From Phoebastria nigripes (lineage: Eukaryota > Chordata > Aves > Procellariiformes > Diomedeidae): 64,000 bases of DNA. A program made the translations under genes and the position numbers. Each line of letters begins with the position of its first letter. Position 1 is the first letter of the stretch. The notes below the pieces were generated by a model, which saw nothing but the letters and a program-made list of their open reading frames with translations, did no database searches and was not told the origin of the DNA. This document shows, one piece after another, positions 1 through 44,800 of this stretch. The DNA is taken from contig JAYKAV010002564.1 in the NCBI GenBank assembly GCA_035582835.1, forward strand, positions 309,818 to 373,817. The letters run 5' to 3'.

Positions 1-515
1 GTGGGAAAGGCCCCATGAGGATGGCGGCTCACCTCCATCCGTGCATCCACAACTGTTGGCACTGGCCAACAAACCCAGATGGAGTTGATAATGAATCCTT
101 CTGGGAGGATGCCATGCCCCAGGGTACAGCAGGGTCCCAGGAGCCTCTTTGAAGAGCTTGACTATCCTTCCCTCACCCCAGTGGGACCTCCCATCTAGGA
201 TGGAAACCTGGGGTCCCCAGGGAGCTGTCTGTCCAGGGACTGGACAAATGGTATGTGGTTGGGATGCTGAGCATCCCTTCTGCATCATCTCAGGGTCCTG
301 TGAGCCTCAGGCAGCAGCAGGCTGTTCCCCCACTGCTGAGGTCTCCATGGTCCTCCCCGGCAAGGCAAACCTTGGTGAAGGCAGACAGCCTGCCTGGGTG
401 ATGGNGGGCAGAGGACGCTGGGCCTCATGCTCTCCTCTCGGTTCCCATCCAGCTCTGAGGCCTCAGTCCTCCTCGCACTTACCCAGGGCTGGGCTGGTTC
501 CTGTCACGCTGACCC

Positions 516-31589
<31,074 letters not shown>

Positions 31590-31689
31590 GGCGGGGTGCG
31601 ACGGGTGGGCGAGGGTCCTGAAGGTGCCCGGTGGGACGGGCGGTGGGTGCTGTTGAGCCACGGGGCCCTGATCACATCGCTACGGGCTC
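31590..31689 (-). other. PPFIA4: 5' untranslated part of PPFIA4 exon with start codon
   Basis: Upstream of the ATG on the minus strand, a pyrimidine-rich tract leads to CCCGCAG at about 31691-31690, a good splice acceptor. This would make 31690 and beyond intron, and leave about 100 nt of 5' UTR in this exon. The alternative is that transcription starts locally. No transcript evidence is available, so this boundary is inferred. Confidence 0.45.
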
Positions 31690-34600
31690 CTGCGGGTCAG
31701 GGGAGCCAGCACGGGAGGGGGCAATGGGGTGGTGAAGGTGGGGGGGATCCCCCATCCCTTCTTCTGGGGTGCTAAGCAGAAGCTGGCATCACTCTGGCGG
31801 GGATAGAGGGACGTCCTTGGCACCGACAAGGCCCTTGCAGTCTTAAATCCCCCTGCTTGGCTGCTTGTCACTGCCAGGGTCCCTTGTGTCACCTCTCTGA
31901 TGCCTTTCGGAGAGGCTGCAGCATCAGTGAGCCATGGGGGTGTTCAGAGGGGGACAAAGTGACCCTTGTGGACTCGTCCCAGCGGGGAGCCCAAGCTGGC
32001 AGCAGCACAGGGAGGGTCCGGGGGATATTTGGGCTGCCCAAGCATGCTGAGGAGGAGTCCGGTGATGGTGGGCTGTTCTCCCCAAGGCTGGATGAGATGG
32101 TCACTGCTGGTGCGGGAACATGTCTCCGTTTGGCATCACAGCTCTTCAAACACACAGTGGTGACCTACAGGAGAGGGGACAGAGATCAGATCCCTCCTGC
32201 TGCCCCCAAAATGCCCAGGGCACCTGCCCAGCACCCTTTGCCCCCCATCAAACCCTGGAGGGCTGCAACAGGTGGGCTCAGGACCCACAGGAATGGGCTG
32301 TGTCAGCTTGTACCACCTTGCACCCACATGGTCACTACACTGCATCCAGTATGGTACTGAGTTGCAGGGAACAGCATCCCTGGGACCCAAAATCCTGCAA
32401 TAGTCTTTGGCATTCACATATCCTGGGCCAAGATCCTGTCCCCTCCGTGGAACGCCTGACTGCCAAGGGACCCCGTGGCCCAAGTGTCCTCCAGCTGCAG
32501 AAAGTCTCCGTTTGCAGAAAATCAGGCTGAAACCTGAGTTTGGCCCAAAGCTGGCATGAAGTCACAGCAACAAATGAGTTGAATGATCAGATTAATATTC
32601 ACCCCCCGTCTCCCTGCAGCACCAACAGGGACAGACGTGGTGGGACTGGCCATTCAGTGTTAACTGAACTTCAGCGCATCGTCCATCAGTCAAACCTCTA
32701 CCTGGGGGATGGAGGCAGCAGCACCCCTGAATTACTGGCCAAGCACAAGCACCATTCCCCAGCCAGTGCCAGGGATGAGAAGCTGGAAGGCAGAGGCAGA
32801 GCTGCCAATTTGGGCAGCAGCCTGGATTTAGGCTGGATTAAAGCAGACCCAGGGACTTGACCCCAGGGGCGATGCTGGTACCTGCAGCCTCACCTCCACT
32901 TCTGCAGCCCAAAACCACCACGGCAAGAGGCTGGGATGTCCCCCATCCCANTCGCAAGCAAGATGCCAGACAGGGATTTTTGGTGACACAGACCTTTGGG
33001 TGAGCTTCAGCCCACTACAGCTGGACGAGGGTCCCCAGCAGCGAGGGTCAGTGTGCCACTGTCACCCCAGCTGCCCTGGGGACCTCCCCACCCATGTTGC
33101 CATATTTGCCAGGCTTTGTCTGCAAGGGGATAAGCTCAGTGTGAGGGCCACTGGTCTAACGCTGGTTACGGGATAGTCCCCCTTAACTTTGCAAGTTTTT
33201 AAATCTTTACAACAGTTATAATGCTTGAGGCTAGGTCTGAATATCCTTATATCAACCCTCTTTCAAACCAACATACGCACAAGGACAAAAAGGACCTGCA
33301 TGCAGACATGGGCCAGATCAGCCCGTTCTGGCCCTTTGGACAGGAATAAAAGCTCGTGTCCCAGACAGCTCAGCGGCACAGCGGGGCACTTCTCCCCCGT
33401 TCAAAGGCGGTGTGCGTAAGGAGATGCTTTTGTGCGCACCCAGATGCGCAGACACACGCTGCCGGGGCTGGGGAAACCATAGCTCCGTTCTTGGGATGAC
33501 ATTGGCTCATCAGCCGATGGGAAGTCTGACACAAAAAACCCTCTAAAAATAGAGAAGCTCTGGCAAAAGCACCAGCCNCTCAATGTGCATCCAGTGCATT
33601 ATGCTGAAAGCTAGCTCCTGCGCGGCAGGGACGTGGGACAGGGCATCCCGCAGGTGGCTGTCCCACCTCCTCCCCCTTTACAGATTTAAGTCGCGTTCCT
33701 CAAGTGGGATAAAACCTGTTAACGGGCACATAATGCTGTCCTGAACCTTTGAGGCTTCTTCACGCTCCTTCCTGGCTGTTGTGACATGGATGATGTGGAT
33801 AACTGTGACTGATATCCCGTCCCTGCAGCATCCCTGCAAAAAGGAGGCTGGTGGAGGAAAAGGCACAGAGCGAGGGACCACTCCAACTCCCTGCTCTCCT
33901 TGGGTTGAGTCAGACATGAGTCCCATCCCCATAATAAAGCAATTTTCCAAACCTCCTTCCCCTAATTAAGCCCCAGCAGTACCCACACATGAGTACAGCC
34001 ATGCTGCCAGCCCTCCTGGAGGGCAGATGACCCAGGCTCTAGGGAGACTCGGGGCCAAGAAGAGCAGAAATCAGCCTTACTCCAGTGCTAAGCCCTATTA
34101 ATTTGGGTACAAAACCCAAATAAGGTGAGTTTCACGCCCCGTCTTGCTGCTGTGCCTCTGCTTGTGGGATGAGCATGGAGAAACCATGTCCACGGCATGG
34201 AAAGCCAGACGGCCCCACGAGCATGAGGTGAATGGCAAAATGAGCCGTGTGGCCATGTCCCCACCCCAGTTGCTGGTGAGGAATTGAATGAATTAGCAGG
34301 TGAATTAAGAGACATCAATCAAGGCACAGAGGGAAGAGCCCTGCGGGCACTCAGGGAGGGGAAATGCAAGGAATGGCCAAGACATAAATCTGACAGGAGC
34401 GATGATGGGATGGAAATTTATCTCAGCTGCAAAGGAGTGAGTTGCTTACCACAAGGAGACACTGCAGATGCCAGTCTCGGGGGGGCTGTGGCGGCTCCCT
34501 ACACCCTGTGGAGATAATCCAAGGGGCTGGACCCACACAGTGCAGGAAGAGGCACAGATTTACTCCATGCATCACCCAAGGGCTAATTTTCTTTTTGCTT

Positions 34601-35734
34601 CCCCCACGCTTGAGCCCATGCATGGGTGGTTGGAGGGTTTTGGGTAAGCCCACGTGCTACTTTGCTTCACTGCAACCTGCTCCTGTACACAGTTATATCC
34701 CGTTACATCTGCTGTACTTGGGAAGGGAGGCTGGGGGTGATAAGCACAGCCTGGACACCTCAGCCCAGGGAGGGTGATAACAGGATCATGGGGACCTTGC
34801 ATGGCACCGATGCTGGTCCAGGACAGACTCATCCCATCTCGCTGGTCCCCAAAAGCATCTGTGCTCTGCCCTCCTGAGCACGCTCAGCAAAGGCGTGATA
34901 CAGCATAAAACTGTCCTTCCATGACAGGCAACACTTGTCTCCTAGTGACCCAAAGCTCCTCCATGACCAGGGCTTGGGGGATGTCTTCATTCGAGGGTGG
35001 TCATGTTCTTCCCTNGCACCCTGGGCCACCAGGCGTGGGTAGTATGGAGGATATGCACTGTGGCATAAGGCAAGGAGAGCTGCTACAGTCCTCTGCAGCT
35101 GGAGAAGCACTACAAGCAGGGATGAGACTTACCACCACAAAAACCAGCCAAAGCCCCCCTTGTCCTGGCTTGAAGCCCCCAGGGAGGTGGTGGGCAGCCA
35201 GCCCAGGGCTTTCAGGGTTCTCTGCACACCCCATGACAGCGGGTCCCTGGCAGGTAAATCCAGGCTGATGCTCTGCCACCTCTGAGCATGGCTCTGGAAA
35301 CAATTCAGCGACATGGGCCCATCTCCTGGCTGAATCCACGGCAGACCCCAAGGGTGGAAAACATTCCCTGCACAGCGGAGGCACCGTCCACATCCATAAC
35401 CACTACAGACAGACACTGAGCTGCCTCCAGCGTCCCCATCGCAGAGCTGTCCTGCCAACAACCACTGGGCAACTCTCCTACCCCACGGACTCGGGAGCAA
35501 TTATTTTTGGATTCAACCACAGCAGCTTTCACTGCAAAACCAGAGCAACAGCAAAACCACAAGCCCCAGGAGTAGCCCAGCTAATGGGAAGGACCATCAT
35601 CCGGGGTCAGGGCNGTTGCAAAGTTTTTATTTGTGATGCCAAGTGAGGAAGCCAGGACCAGGCTGGGTTTGATACCTGCTGTCTTCAAGCCCTTTGGAGC
35701 AGGAAGTGTGTTCGGTGAGCAACAGGCACGGGTG

Positions 35735-35870
35735 AGCGTGCAGGGCTGTGTGCACANGCAGGGACATGTACACATGCAGCAACATCCATGCATGCAGGGA
35801 TGTGCACANGAGTAGGGATGTGCAGGGGTGCAGGGATGTGCATGCCTGCACGGACACGTGTGCAGGAAGC
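35735..35870. repeat. Degenerate 17-22-bp minisatellite
   Basis: Successive imperfect copies of GCAGGGATGTGCACATG, with CATGCA and CACATG alternations. Two single Ns (35758 and 35810) fall at the same place in the unit, after GTGCACA, which suggests ambiguous consensus calls between copies. Confidence 0.75.
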
Positions 35871-38800
35871 TCCTGCCTAGGATCAGTTCCCCTTGACATG
35901 AGCATCCCCTCATTTCTGTACCACCTCAAACCTTGGGATTTTCTCCGTTCTCCAAAAGCAACAGAAAACCACCCGTTCCCACGCACCTCTTCCCCCAGAA
36001 GCCCAGCTGGTGGTTGCATATACAAGATGCCATCCCTGCATAGCGAAGCTCAGCATTTCTTAGGCAGACCCGCATCCCAACCGGTCACTTCTAAGGACCT
36101 TGGGGATGTCAGTGTGGATGACGGCCCAAATGCATCACACACTTTGCTGGTGACTTTAGCAGCAGTGAGGGCACCCTTTGGTGCTGGATGTCAGAGGGGT
36201 CTGAGCTTGCTCGCAATTAGCAGCAAAACGCTGCCTGCGAATCTCAACCTTTCAACTGTATCTAGTAAAAGTACGTAAATGCTACTGCCTGGGTTTAGAG
36301 GGCCTTAACTGATGGGATAGTCATTGGGTAGAGGAGTGAGGATGCGAGGAGACAGCTGGTGAGCTGAGAAAACACACACTGCGCAGCTCTAGCCCTGTGC
36401 TGGGTATTTTTAGTCCCATGGGGTTGCCAGGCACAGACTTGCTGAAAGCAGGTTTGTTGCCAGTGAAAACCTTGCTTGCTTTACTATCCCTTCCCCCCCC
36501 CAAATGATGCTTTCCCCACTCTTTGGGATGGAAAACAGCACAGTCATGTGCTGCCTGCTTGGAGAGGCCAGTTTGCAATGATGGTGCCCAGACGTGGAGC
36601 AGCTGATGGAGAGCAGGGGGGGGTTTTTTTGCCCTTGGGCTGATTATTTGCTTGGCATGACTCTGTAGCGAGCCAAGCTGCCTGCAGGATGCTTGGTCCA
36701 TGGTGCAGAGCACGGCACCCACCCAGTGCCCAGGGAGCACCCTGGCTTTCCCACTTCCACCAGGGCGAGAAGCACACCCAGCATTTATCCACACACAAAA
36801 CCGCCTGTGCACCGAGGCAGAGATAGGCTCGTGGTTTTTCTCTCAACAGCTTCACTCTCATCTCAGCCCTGACAAGAGAAAGAAAAAAACCTCCTTGGCT
36901 CTGTCAGCAAGATCATCACCCCAGCAGGCAGCTGGCAAAGAGGGTTTAACGTGCACCTCGGAGGCAACAAGCTCACAGAGATTGATCATCCCATAAAAAC
37001 GTCAGTTTGATCTTTTCCGCTCCTAGAAAATCCTCATCAGTCGCCCAACCTGGCCTCAAAAGAGCAGTGCAGTCAGGGCGGCAGGGCCCACACAAGTGGC
37101 CACTGCTTGCAGCTCACCGGTGCGGGGATGGCTTCCCCTCCGCTGAACCAGCTGAGGACAGGGTCCCAGCGTCCCACACAGACCCCTTCCCAGCCAGACT
37201 TGGGAGGAAGAAGGAGGGTGATGCCCTTTTGCTGTTGGTTTTTCCTTGCAGCACTTCTTTTTTCACTTTTTCCTTGTGATGCTGCGTTAAACATGATTAC
37301 ATGGACAGGCTGTGAAAGGGTCGTACCCTTACATTTCCAGCAAGGTCATCCCCATTGCTGTTCCCGCAGATGGAGCCATGTCCCAGCATAAGTCCTTCCC
37401 ACCCTTGTTGATGTCGGACAGCACTTTGGAGCAGCCAGAACATGCTGAGCCACCAATCCCCCCAGTCTGCCCTGGGCAAGGTCAGTCCTGACCCACCGAG
37501 CCGTAGGACGGCTTGTGGATGGCAGAGCAGGAACATCCTCAACATCTCCATCAACCCATGGAGCCCACTTTCCATTTTACCCTCGGTGGGAGACATGATA
37601 ATTAGAGGCTGAGAAAATGGAGATTATTCCTGTGCACAAGACAAAGAGGATGCTGAAAGTGCCCTGGCTCAACAGTGGAAATTGCTGGTTTAAGCGCAGA
37701 GCCTAGAAATGGAAATCTTCACCNGTGACAGGTCTCAGAGATGCCTTTGCCACATGCTCGTGCAGGCCACGGGCTGAGATTTCACCTCCTGAGGCGTTTC
37801 TGCCCTGAGACCACAGGAGAGCTGCTGCTCGTGCCACAGTGTCCAGATGGGGCTTGTCTGCACCAGAGACGGCCAGCTGAGCTCCACGTGTGCCAGGAGC
37901 TCCTCGCATCCCTCTCTACAGCCCCACAGTCCCTGAGGGTCCCTCCTCATCCTTCCTTTCCTCACGCCATCCCCGTGCTTGGTCACAGACCCTGTCTATA
38001 TGCTCCACAGGTTTCTTAGTTTTACAAGCCTGGACCTGAGCAGTCCTGTCTGCAAGCTCAAGCACCCTGGCTTCTCCATCCTGGGCGATCCACAGGGAAA
38101 AAGCTGCATTTCAATAAGAAAACCAATCAGCAGATACAGCCTCATCCCAGCATCTCTCCTGAGTCCTTATATTTACTCCTGTGATGCACTGTGGCCTCTG
38201 GGGACCTCCAGTCCCCTGAGAAGGACAAGGAAGATCCAATTTACCCTGGGGCCCATATGGTGATGGTGCCTCCACATTCCCTAATGCAGCCCCGCCAACG
38301 GCAGGGTACCGCACAGATGGTACCCAGCTAATGCCAGGGACAGCCCGTGGCCAGGACACCCAGGGATGATAAGGGAAATGAGGCATTCTGGCTAGAAATA
38401 AGGTGCCAATTTTTAGCAGCAAAGGCTTAGATTCACATACTAAAGGGTGAGATGGATTCACAGGGGGAGAGTCACCNCTGCGGAGATCTGTGTTATGGAT
38501 GTGATCGAGCCCTGAGAAAAGATGTAGCGGTGCCTCCTCTCCCATCCAGGTCCGGGAAGTCACCTGGAGTCTCCATACCTGCAGCAACATGTCCTTCGCT
38601 CTCCAGGGGACAAAGCCCAATTTGTCCCTTGCTGGAGATACAGCCCTGACAGGAGAGGATGTTTGGGCAGCATTTCCAGGTATCGAAGCCTGTCTCAGAG
38701 GTGGCAGGGAAGCAGCGGGTGCACCTAAAGCATGGGGACAAAGGACCCTGCAAGCAATAAAAGATAGCTACTCCCAATATCTTACCTTAACAGGCATGCT

Positions 38801-41800
38801 TCTGCCCTGAAGGCTTGCTCCAAAACCAAAAAGCGGTTCCCATCCTCAGCCCTTGCTCGCTCTAAGCTGCTAAGCCAGAGGAGAAATCGGGAGGAAAAAT
38901 GTCCAGATCTGGCTGTTTCTTTGCAGGGAGAAGTAAGTGTTAGTATTCAACTGATATTTATAGTTCCCAGTGGGAGGGGAGGCATTACACACAACTTCCA
39001 GTGGGTATTTTCAGAAAGCCACCTGCTCCTTGCCATTGTGCAGAAACACAATTGTTCCACAACAAAAAGCTCATCAGACGATGAGCCGAAATCTCTGCCG
39101 GGTCCTCCAGCGCGGATACAGGGTGCACAGTGTGGAGGATGGTGAACACCCCTTACAGGGGTTGGCACCTAAACTCGGTCACATATGCCAATTTACAGGA
39201 CTGTGTTACCCCTTGGAGAGTGTTGTACCAGTCNTGTTATGGTTCCTGACTCTGTTTCCCTGTTTCCAAAATGGGCTACGTGTCCTCAGCTGACCCCAGA
39301 GAAAGGCATAATCTCAGTTTATTGCAAGGAGGAATCTGGCATGGGAAGGGACTGCTGGGGTAAAGACACATCAACACGCAAACCTCCTGCCTTTGCACTT
39401 TGGGGTGAGATGACAGACGGGAATGAGCCTTGGAGGGGCTCCAAACTGGATGATCCCTCTGACAAGTGGGATCCCAAAGTCTGGCCAAGAGACTCAGCAA
39501 GCCCAGACTCACCTTCAAACTTCATCTCTGGGTTTGCAACAACCAAAAACATGACTGAGGGGAGAGAGGATGACAGGTCTGAAGTTGCTGCTAAATCCAT
39601 GAGGATCCCAGTGTGGCCAGGAGCTCACATGGGCGCCCAGCAAGCATGCTGGTGAAGCAGGCGCATACGGTCACCATAACAAGCCCATGAGCTGGATTTC
39701 ACCCTGCTGCAGACCTGCCCCAGCAGGCAGAGGAGTTACCCAAAACCATTAGAAACGCAAACCAAATCCCCCAAATCCTGTCACCACAATCCCACTCCAG
39801 TCACCCACACCAATAACGTTTTGTAGCAGATTTCCACAAAAACCTGGCAGCATCGCTCAAATGATGGGACTGCTGGCAATGCCGAAGAAATACCGATTCC
39901 TTCAATGGGTGAGTGGCTGGGAAACCACTTTGTGCTGGAAGGGAGGAGAAGAATGCGCCTGATGCACAACACCGAGCTTGCATCCCTCTTCCAGGATGCG
40001 GTCTGCACTCAGATCCATCTACAGAGACAAGGAGGGGTATTAACAGCAACTGACCTGACGCAAAAAAGCCACAATGCTGGTTACAATCATTTCCTTTTTC
40101 AATAGCTGGTCTGCTTGCCATCCATGTGCATGCACGTGGCTGTTTCATCCTTTTTTTCTGTAACTTTGCAACCAAAACCTCTGCCCTTTGCTCTGTTAGG
40201 ACAAAGCCTTTGACTTCTGCTTCATTCAAGGTTAGTTTAAACAAGCAGCAGAGGGAAATGCAATTGCCACAGCTCTTCTAGAAGCAGCATGTCGAGGTGA
40301 ACCACCCCCTAGATGAATCTGCAAGTGAAGGTGAGCACTGGGATCCCAGCAATCAGGCTGGTTTCCAGCCCAAGTTGGATGCAGAGTCCTTTGAGAGGGA
40401 ACAAGGCACGGGGAAGCAGTCTACAACCATGGGGAGAAAATTGTGCGCTTGCCACAGAGGAGGCATCACTACAAAAGTCCCCTCACCTTTGGGAAAGCGA
40501 GGCTTTGTGCCTCAGTTTCCCCACTAGCAGGGTGAAATCTTGAGCCACTTTCAGCAGTGGGGACTGAAGGGGAGAGCCCATGGCATAATGTCAATCATTG
40601 CCGTGAGTTGGAGGGATAGCTGGTGATTTTCCATTATTTCACTTGAGGTTTTGCCATGGGTACATCCCTCCCACCCCCATGACACTTTTGATGAGGAGTT
40701 ATTTNATCTGGGAGCCTGACGCCCCGGAGCCGGGGGCTGTCCTCCTCGTTGCCAAACCAGCCCCTGCCCTGCTTTAGTCACACACCGTGAGCACTTGCTG
40801 GTGCTAATTTATTCAGCGACGGAGGAAGAGTCACCAGCACGAAGGGGGGCTGCTGAAATCTGCGCTGCGGGTGCACCCGAGCCCCGTGAAAAGATGCAGA
40901 GGTGCCTCTTCACCCACCCGAGCCCCGGTAACCCATGCTACGGCAGGCAGCTCGGGCTTCTGCACCCGGCCCAGGGGACATGGGAGTCTGCTGCTTGTAA
41001 AGAAACCCCACGACAAACACCATGTGCATCCTAACACAGTGGCCACTCGCCCTACGCAACTTGCATGCCTTGTCTGCCCAAGATCCAGGGTTTCCACCGC
41101 ATCGCCCAGTTCACTGGCATCTCTTCCACACCCAGGAGCATCACTGCACCCTAAGCACGGCCCTCCGTGCAACGAGCCTCAGCAATAATAATCGCTCCCA
41201 CACATCTGCTGCACATCCGCCCATTTCCTATTATAAAATTTGGCCGCCAACTCCATGAATGGTGGAAAGGGAAAGCGGCTCAGTAAGCTCCCCGGGGTCC
41301 AGAGCAGCACCCCGCTCCCTGCCCCGCTCAGGCAGGTCTTAAGAACTTTGCCACTATCCTTCACCAGACCACAAATTTTGAGTGGTGTTGAGGAAGAGCC
41401 CAGGGAGGTAATTTGGAGAGCCAGAGAAGAGGCAGACTGGGCTTTCAATATGAAATTTGGGAAGTTTTAGAGGGTATTCAGAGCCATAGCGGATAGACTG
41501 GGGAAATGCCTAGTGATGCTGGCTCCAGTTTGGACCGCGGCAGATTTGGGAACATGTCCCTGCATCACACCCAGGGAGGTTTCGCAGCCAACACAACCTG
41601 AAAGGGAAAAGCAATGGTCCTGGAGCATGACCCATGCCATGGGGAGGCCTCCAGAGCTCAGCAATTCACTATCAACCACTTTAGCACACACACAGAGATA
41701 ACAGCGGTGAGACCTGCGCCCCAAGCCCTCCCCGTGCTCCCCATTCCACCTGCAGACAATCCAGGGGCTCCCCAGATGCATCAGGACATTGCTTTCCTCC

Positions 41801-44800
41801 ATCCTTCCAAAACACGTGAGGTTTTAGTCCTTCCTATTCAAGAAGAGCAGTGACATCTTGGCTTGGGCATTGGATGACCCCAACCAGAGGCAACTCGGAT
41901 GGTTCTGGTAACTCCAGAGATGTGGGGGGTTCCCCCTTGTATTCATCCCTTCTGCTTTCCCTTCCTTGTGCTAAGTAACTTTAGCAAGCTATTTAATCCC
42001 TTTGCTTATGGCGCAGCTAATTACTAAACAGCTTTTGCCCAGCTGCAGACGTGCCCTGGTGGGGAGCAGGATACCAGCGTGATTCTCGGCTCTGTGCAGT
42101 CAGGCTCCGAGGATGATCGGGCCAGATCCAGTACCAAGATAGCTCTGCAACATCCACGGGGAAAAAAACCCAGACATACCCCATGCATCTCCACCCCTAC
42201 TGGGACATGTGGGTGGATGGAATCTCAGAGCTGTGGTTGCTCAGCTCCGTGTAGGGCAAGGCAGGATCGCAGGGTTAAATCCCTGCCTGGTTGAAACCTG
42301 TTCTTCCTCCCAAGCATCCTCATGCCAGGGATAACCACAACCTTCTGGCCAAGTTGTGCTGCTTTGGCATCTTGGCCATCTCCCAAGTGGTTTGGAAGGG
42401 GTGGATGAAGCCAGCAGAGGAGCACAGAAGGCAGGACTGGTCCCAGTAAGGAGCAGGCAGAGATGGAGACAAACTGCAGCGCGGTCCCTATCCACCCCCA
42501 ACCCAGGCTGGAATAACCCTGCTGCTGCTCCCACGGTGCCTGTGCCCGTGTGCCTGCGAGGGCCCAGGCAGCTGAGTGTCAGCTCCCGGCGTCTCATCCC
42601 TGCGGCTCATGGCAAACGACAGGACATGGCATGGCATGGCAGAAGCAGCTGTGCGGGGACATCTGAGGACAGTGACATTTAAAAAGTGGCCGGGGGCAAG
42701 GCGCAGACACTAGAGCTCTGTCTGCTTCTGTCTAACCCTCATCGAGCAAGTCCACATCTTCAACCCACACTCTTTGTTATGCAAAATTAGCCCACAGATG
42801 AAGCTCACCTGGCACACAGCCTCCAGCCATAGCAGCAGGAAAGCACCAAGTGCCNGCCTCAGCCGGACAGCACTGCAGGAAGGCTTCTCCTGCATTTGTC
42901 TTGCATTTTAAGCCTTGTTTCTTGCAAGAAGGAGTTTTTGGTGATGACTCTCCCCCTGCACATCCCCAAACACCATGAAGCAGAGGACTGTGTTCCCAGC
43001 TCACTGTGCCAGCGAGGAGAAGGTCCTGAAGATGCTGTGCTTTGAGAACTGAGTTGAGAAGGAAAATCCAAGTCATTCCCCTGTAGGAGAATGGTGAAAT
43101 TAGCTCAATCCTTATTAGCCATCAGAGAAACCACTGAGAGCACCTCAGAAATACCCTGCCATGGAATAAGCTCCATCTGGAGCTCATTCCTCCTAGATAT
43201 AGTCCACAAGGAAGATATAAGGAATATATAAGTCCAGTTCCCTCCAGAGAACCCAAGTATTGGAGAAGATTGGGAAGAATAAATCAAGCTTTTTGTGAAT
43301 GTCACGAGCTGCGTTAGACCCAGCAGGGAGCTTTGAGCAGAGCCCCTGAGGGCTTCACCCAGCTCCACCAGCCCCCTCCTTCCCCNCTCTCTTCATTAAC
43401 TAGCACCCCCGTAGCCCAGCTAAGGACCCCCATGGCTTATGGGACAGAAAGGCCACCTCCTGCAGTCCAGGCAGGCAGAGCAGGACCGGGTGGCCTGCAG
43501 GGCAGAGCAGCCATGGACACCAGCCAGCTCCTTACCCAGTGTGGTCCCAGTGTGCCGGCGGCTGAGCCACCAGGGATGGGATTCCCATCCCAGCTGGGAG
43601 CCTGGGTGTATCAGTGGGGAGGGATGGGCATGCCACAGGGCGACTGTCCCCTCGAGATGACCCCGAAGAGGCCAGCAAATGTGCTGGCACTACGGGGCAT
43701 CCAGGGATAAGTGAGCATGCTCCAGCCCATGCTACCACCATGCCCATTTGGTGATCCTGGCACCCATCCTGCTTGCCAGAGTCCCAATGGTGCATGCCCA
43801 GCACTGCCTTCATCCTTGTTCCTCTGCACCAGCACCCTATCTAGGGATGCTCAGCACTGCGCTGGATGAGCAGAGAGACTGGCCAGAGGAAATATGGTGC
43901 CCCAGCACTGTTCCCCTGGTTTGGGGGATTTGAAAAAAAAGCGCAAGATTCAAATTGAGGGAACTAACACAAAATTGCTCCAGAAAGTGTGGGGAGTGTC
44001 ATGGTTTGCAGTAGGGTGGCAGCTCTTCTCTGTGTTAGCAGAGCTCTCATCCGAGCATTTATCNTCACAAAAAGCAGCGCTGGGCATTAGTTCAGCTCAA
44101 TTTCCAACTCGTTCCCTCTTAAAATGTCAGCTCCGTGGAGCTAAGCTAATGCAGTGAGCTCTGCGTCCTTGTTGGCAGCAGCCTTTACCCCAGGCAAAGC
44201 CCCGTGCCTGGCACCGANAGCCCCGGGAGCTTGTGCCCTTGTCCCCACTGTGCTTCCCGCAAGGTCCCATGGCCATGCCCAGCTCACCCAAGAAGACTGA
44301 AAAGGTGGTGGCCCCAACCATGCCATCATTGAGCCTGGCCCGTGTTTCTGTCCATCATGCCCAAAGGGTGTCCAAGAAGCATCCACCCCCGTTATGCCCA
44401 TCGGCACAAAGCCCCTCGACATAGCACTTTGCAATCCCCCCCAGCACTTCGAGNAGCTCCTGCACACACTGAGTTGCGGCAAGTGGCCTTGTGGCCAAGC
44501 ACTGGTGCCAGGGACGATCCCCCAAACCACCCCAGGAGGAGGTGAGAGCAGGATTTGGCTGATCCACATGAGACACCACCAGGAGAGGGGGGAACCGCGT
44601 TTGCAGCTCAGCAGGCTTTTAAAGAAATTAAATGTGGGTAATTACATTGGTGCATGACTGGCTGGAAGAGACGCAGGTGTGGTGGCTTCCATCCTGGTCC
44701 CTCCGTTTGAGCAGTGCTTCTGTGGGCACTCAAAACCGTGGTGGCCAGGAAACCTTAAAATCCTTGGAGGGGGGATGAAGGGAAGGCGATGACCCAATGC

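Noticed and set aside
28..48. Minus-strand CAG ... GGAG|GTGAGC pattern at the window edge that could be an exon
   Set aside because: The possible exon of about 20 nt has no frame or family match and lies beyond the PPFIA4 stop codon, in likely 3' UTR.
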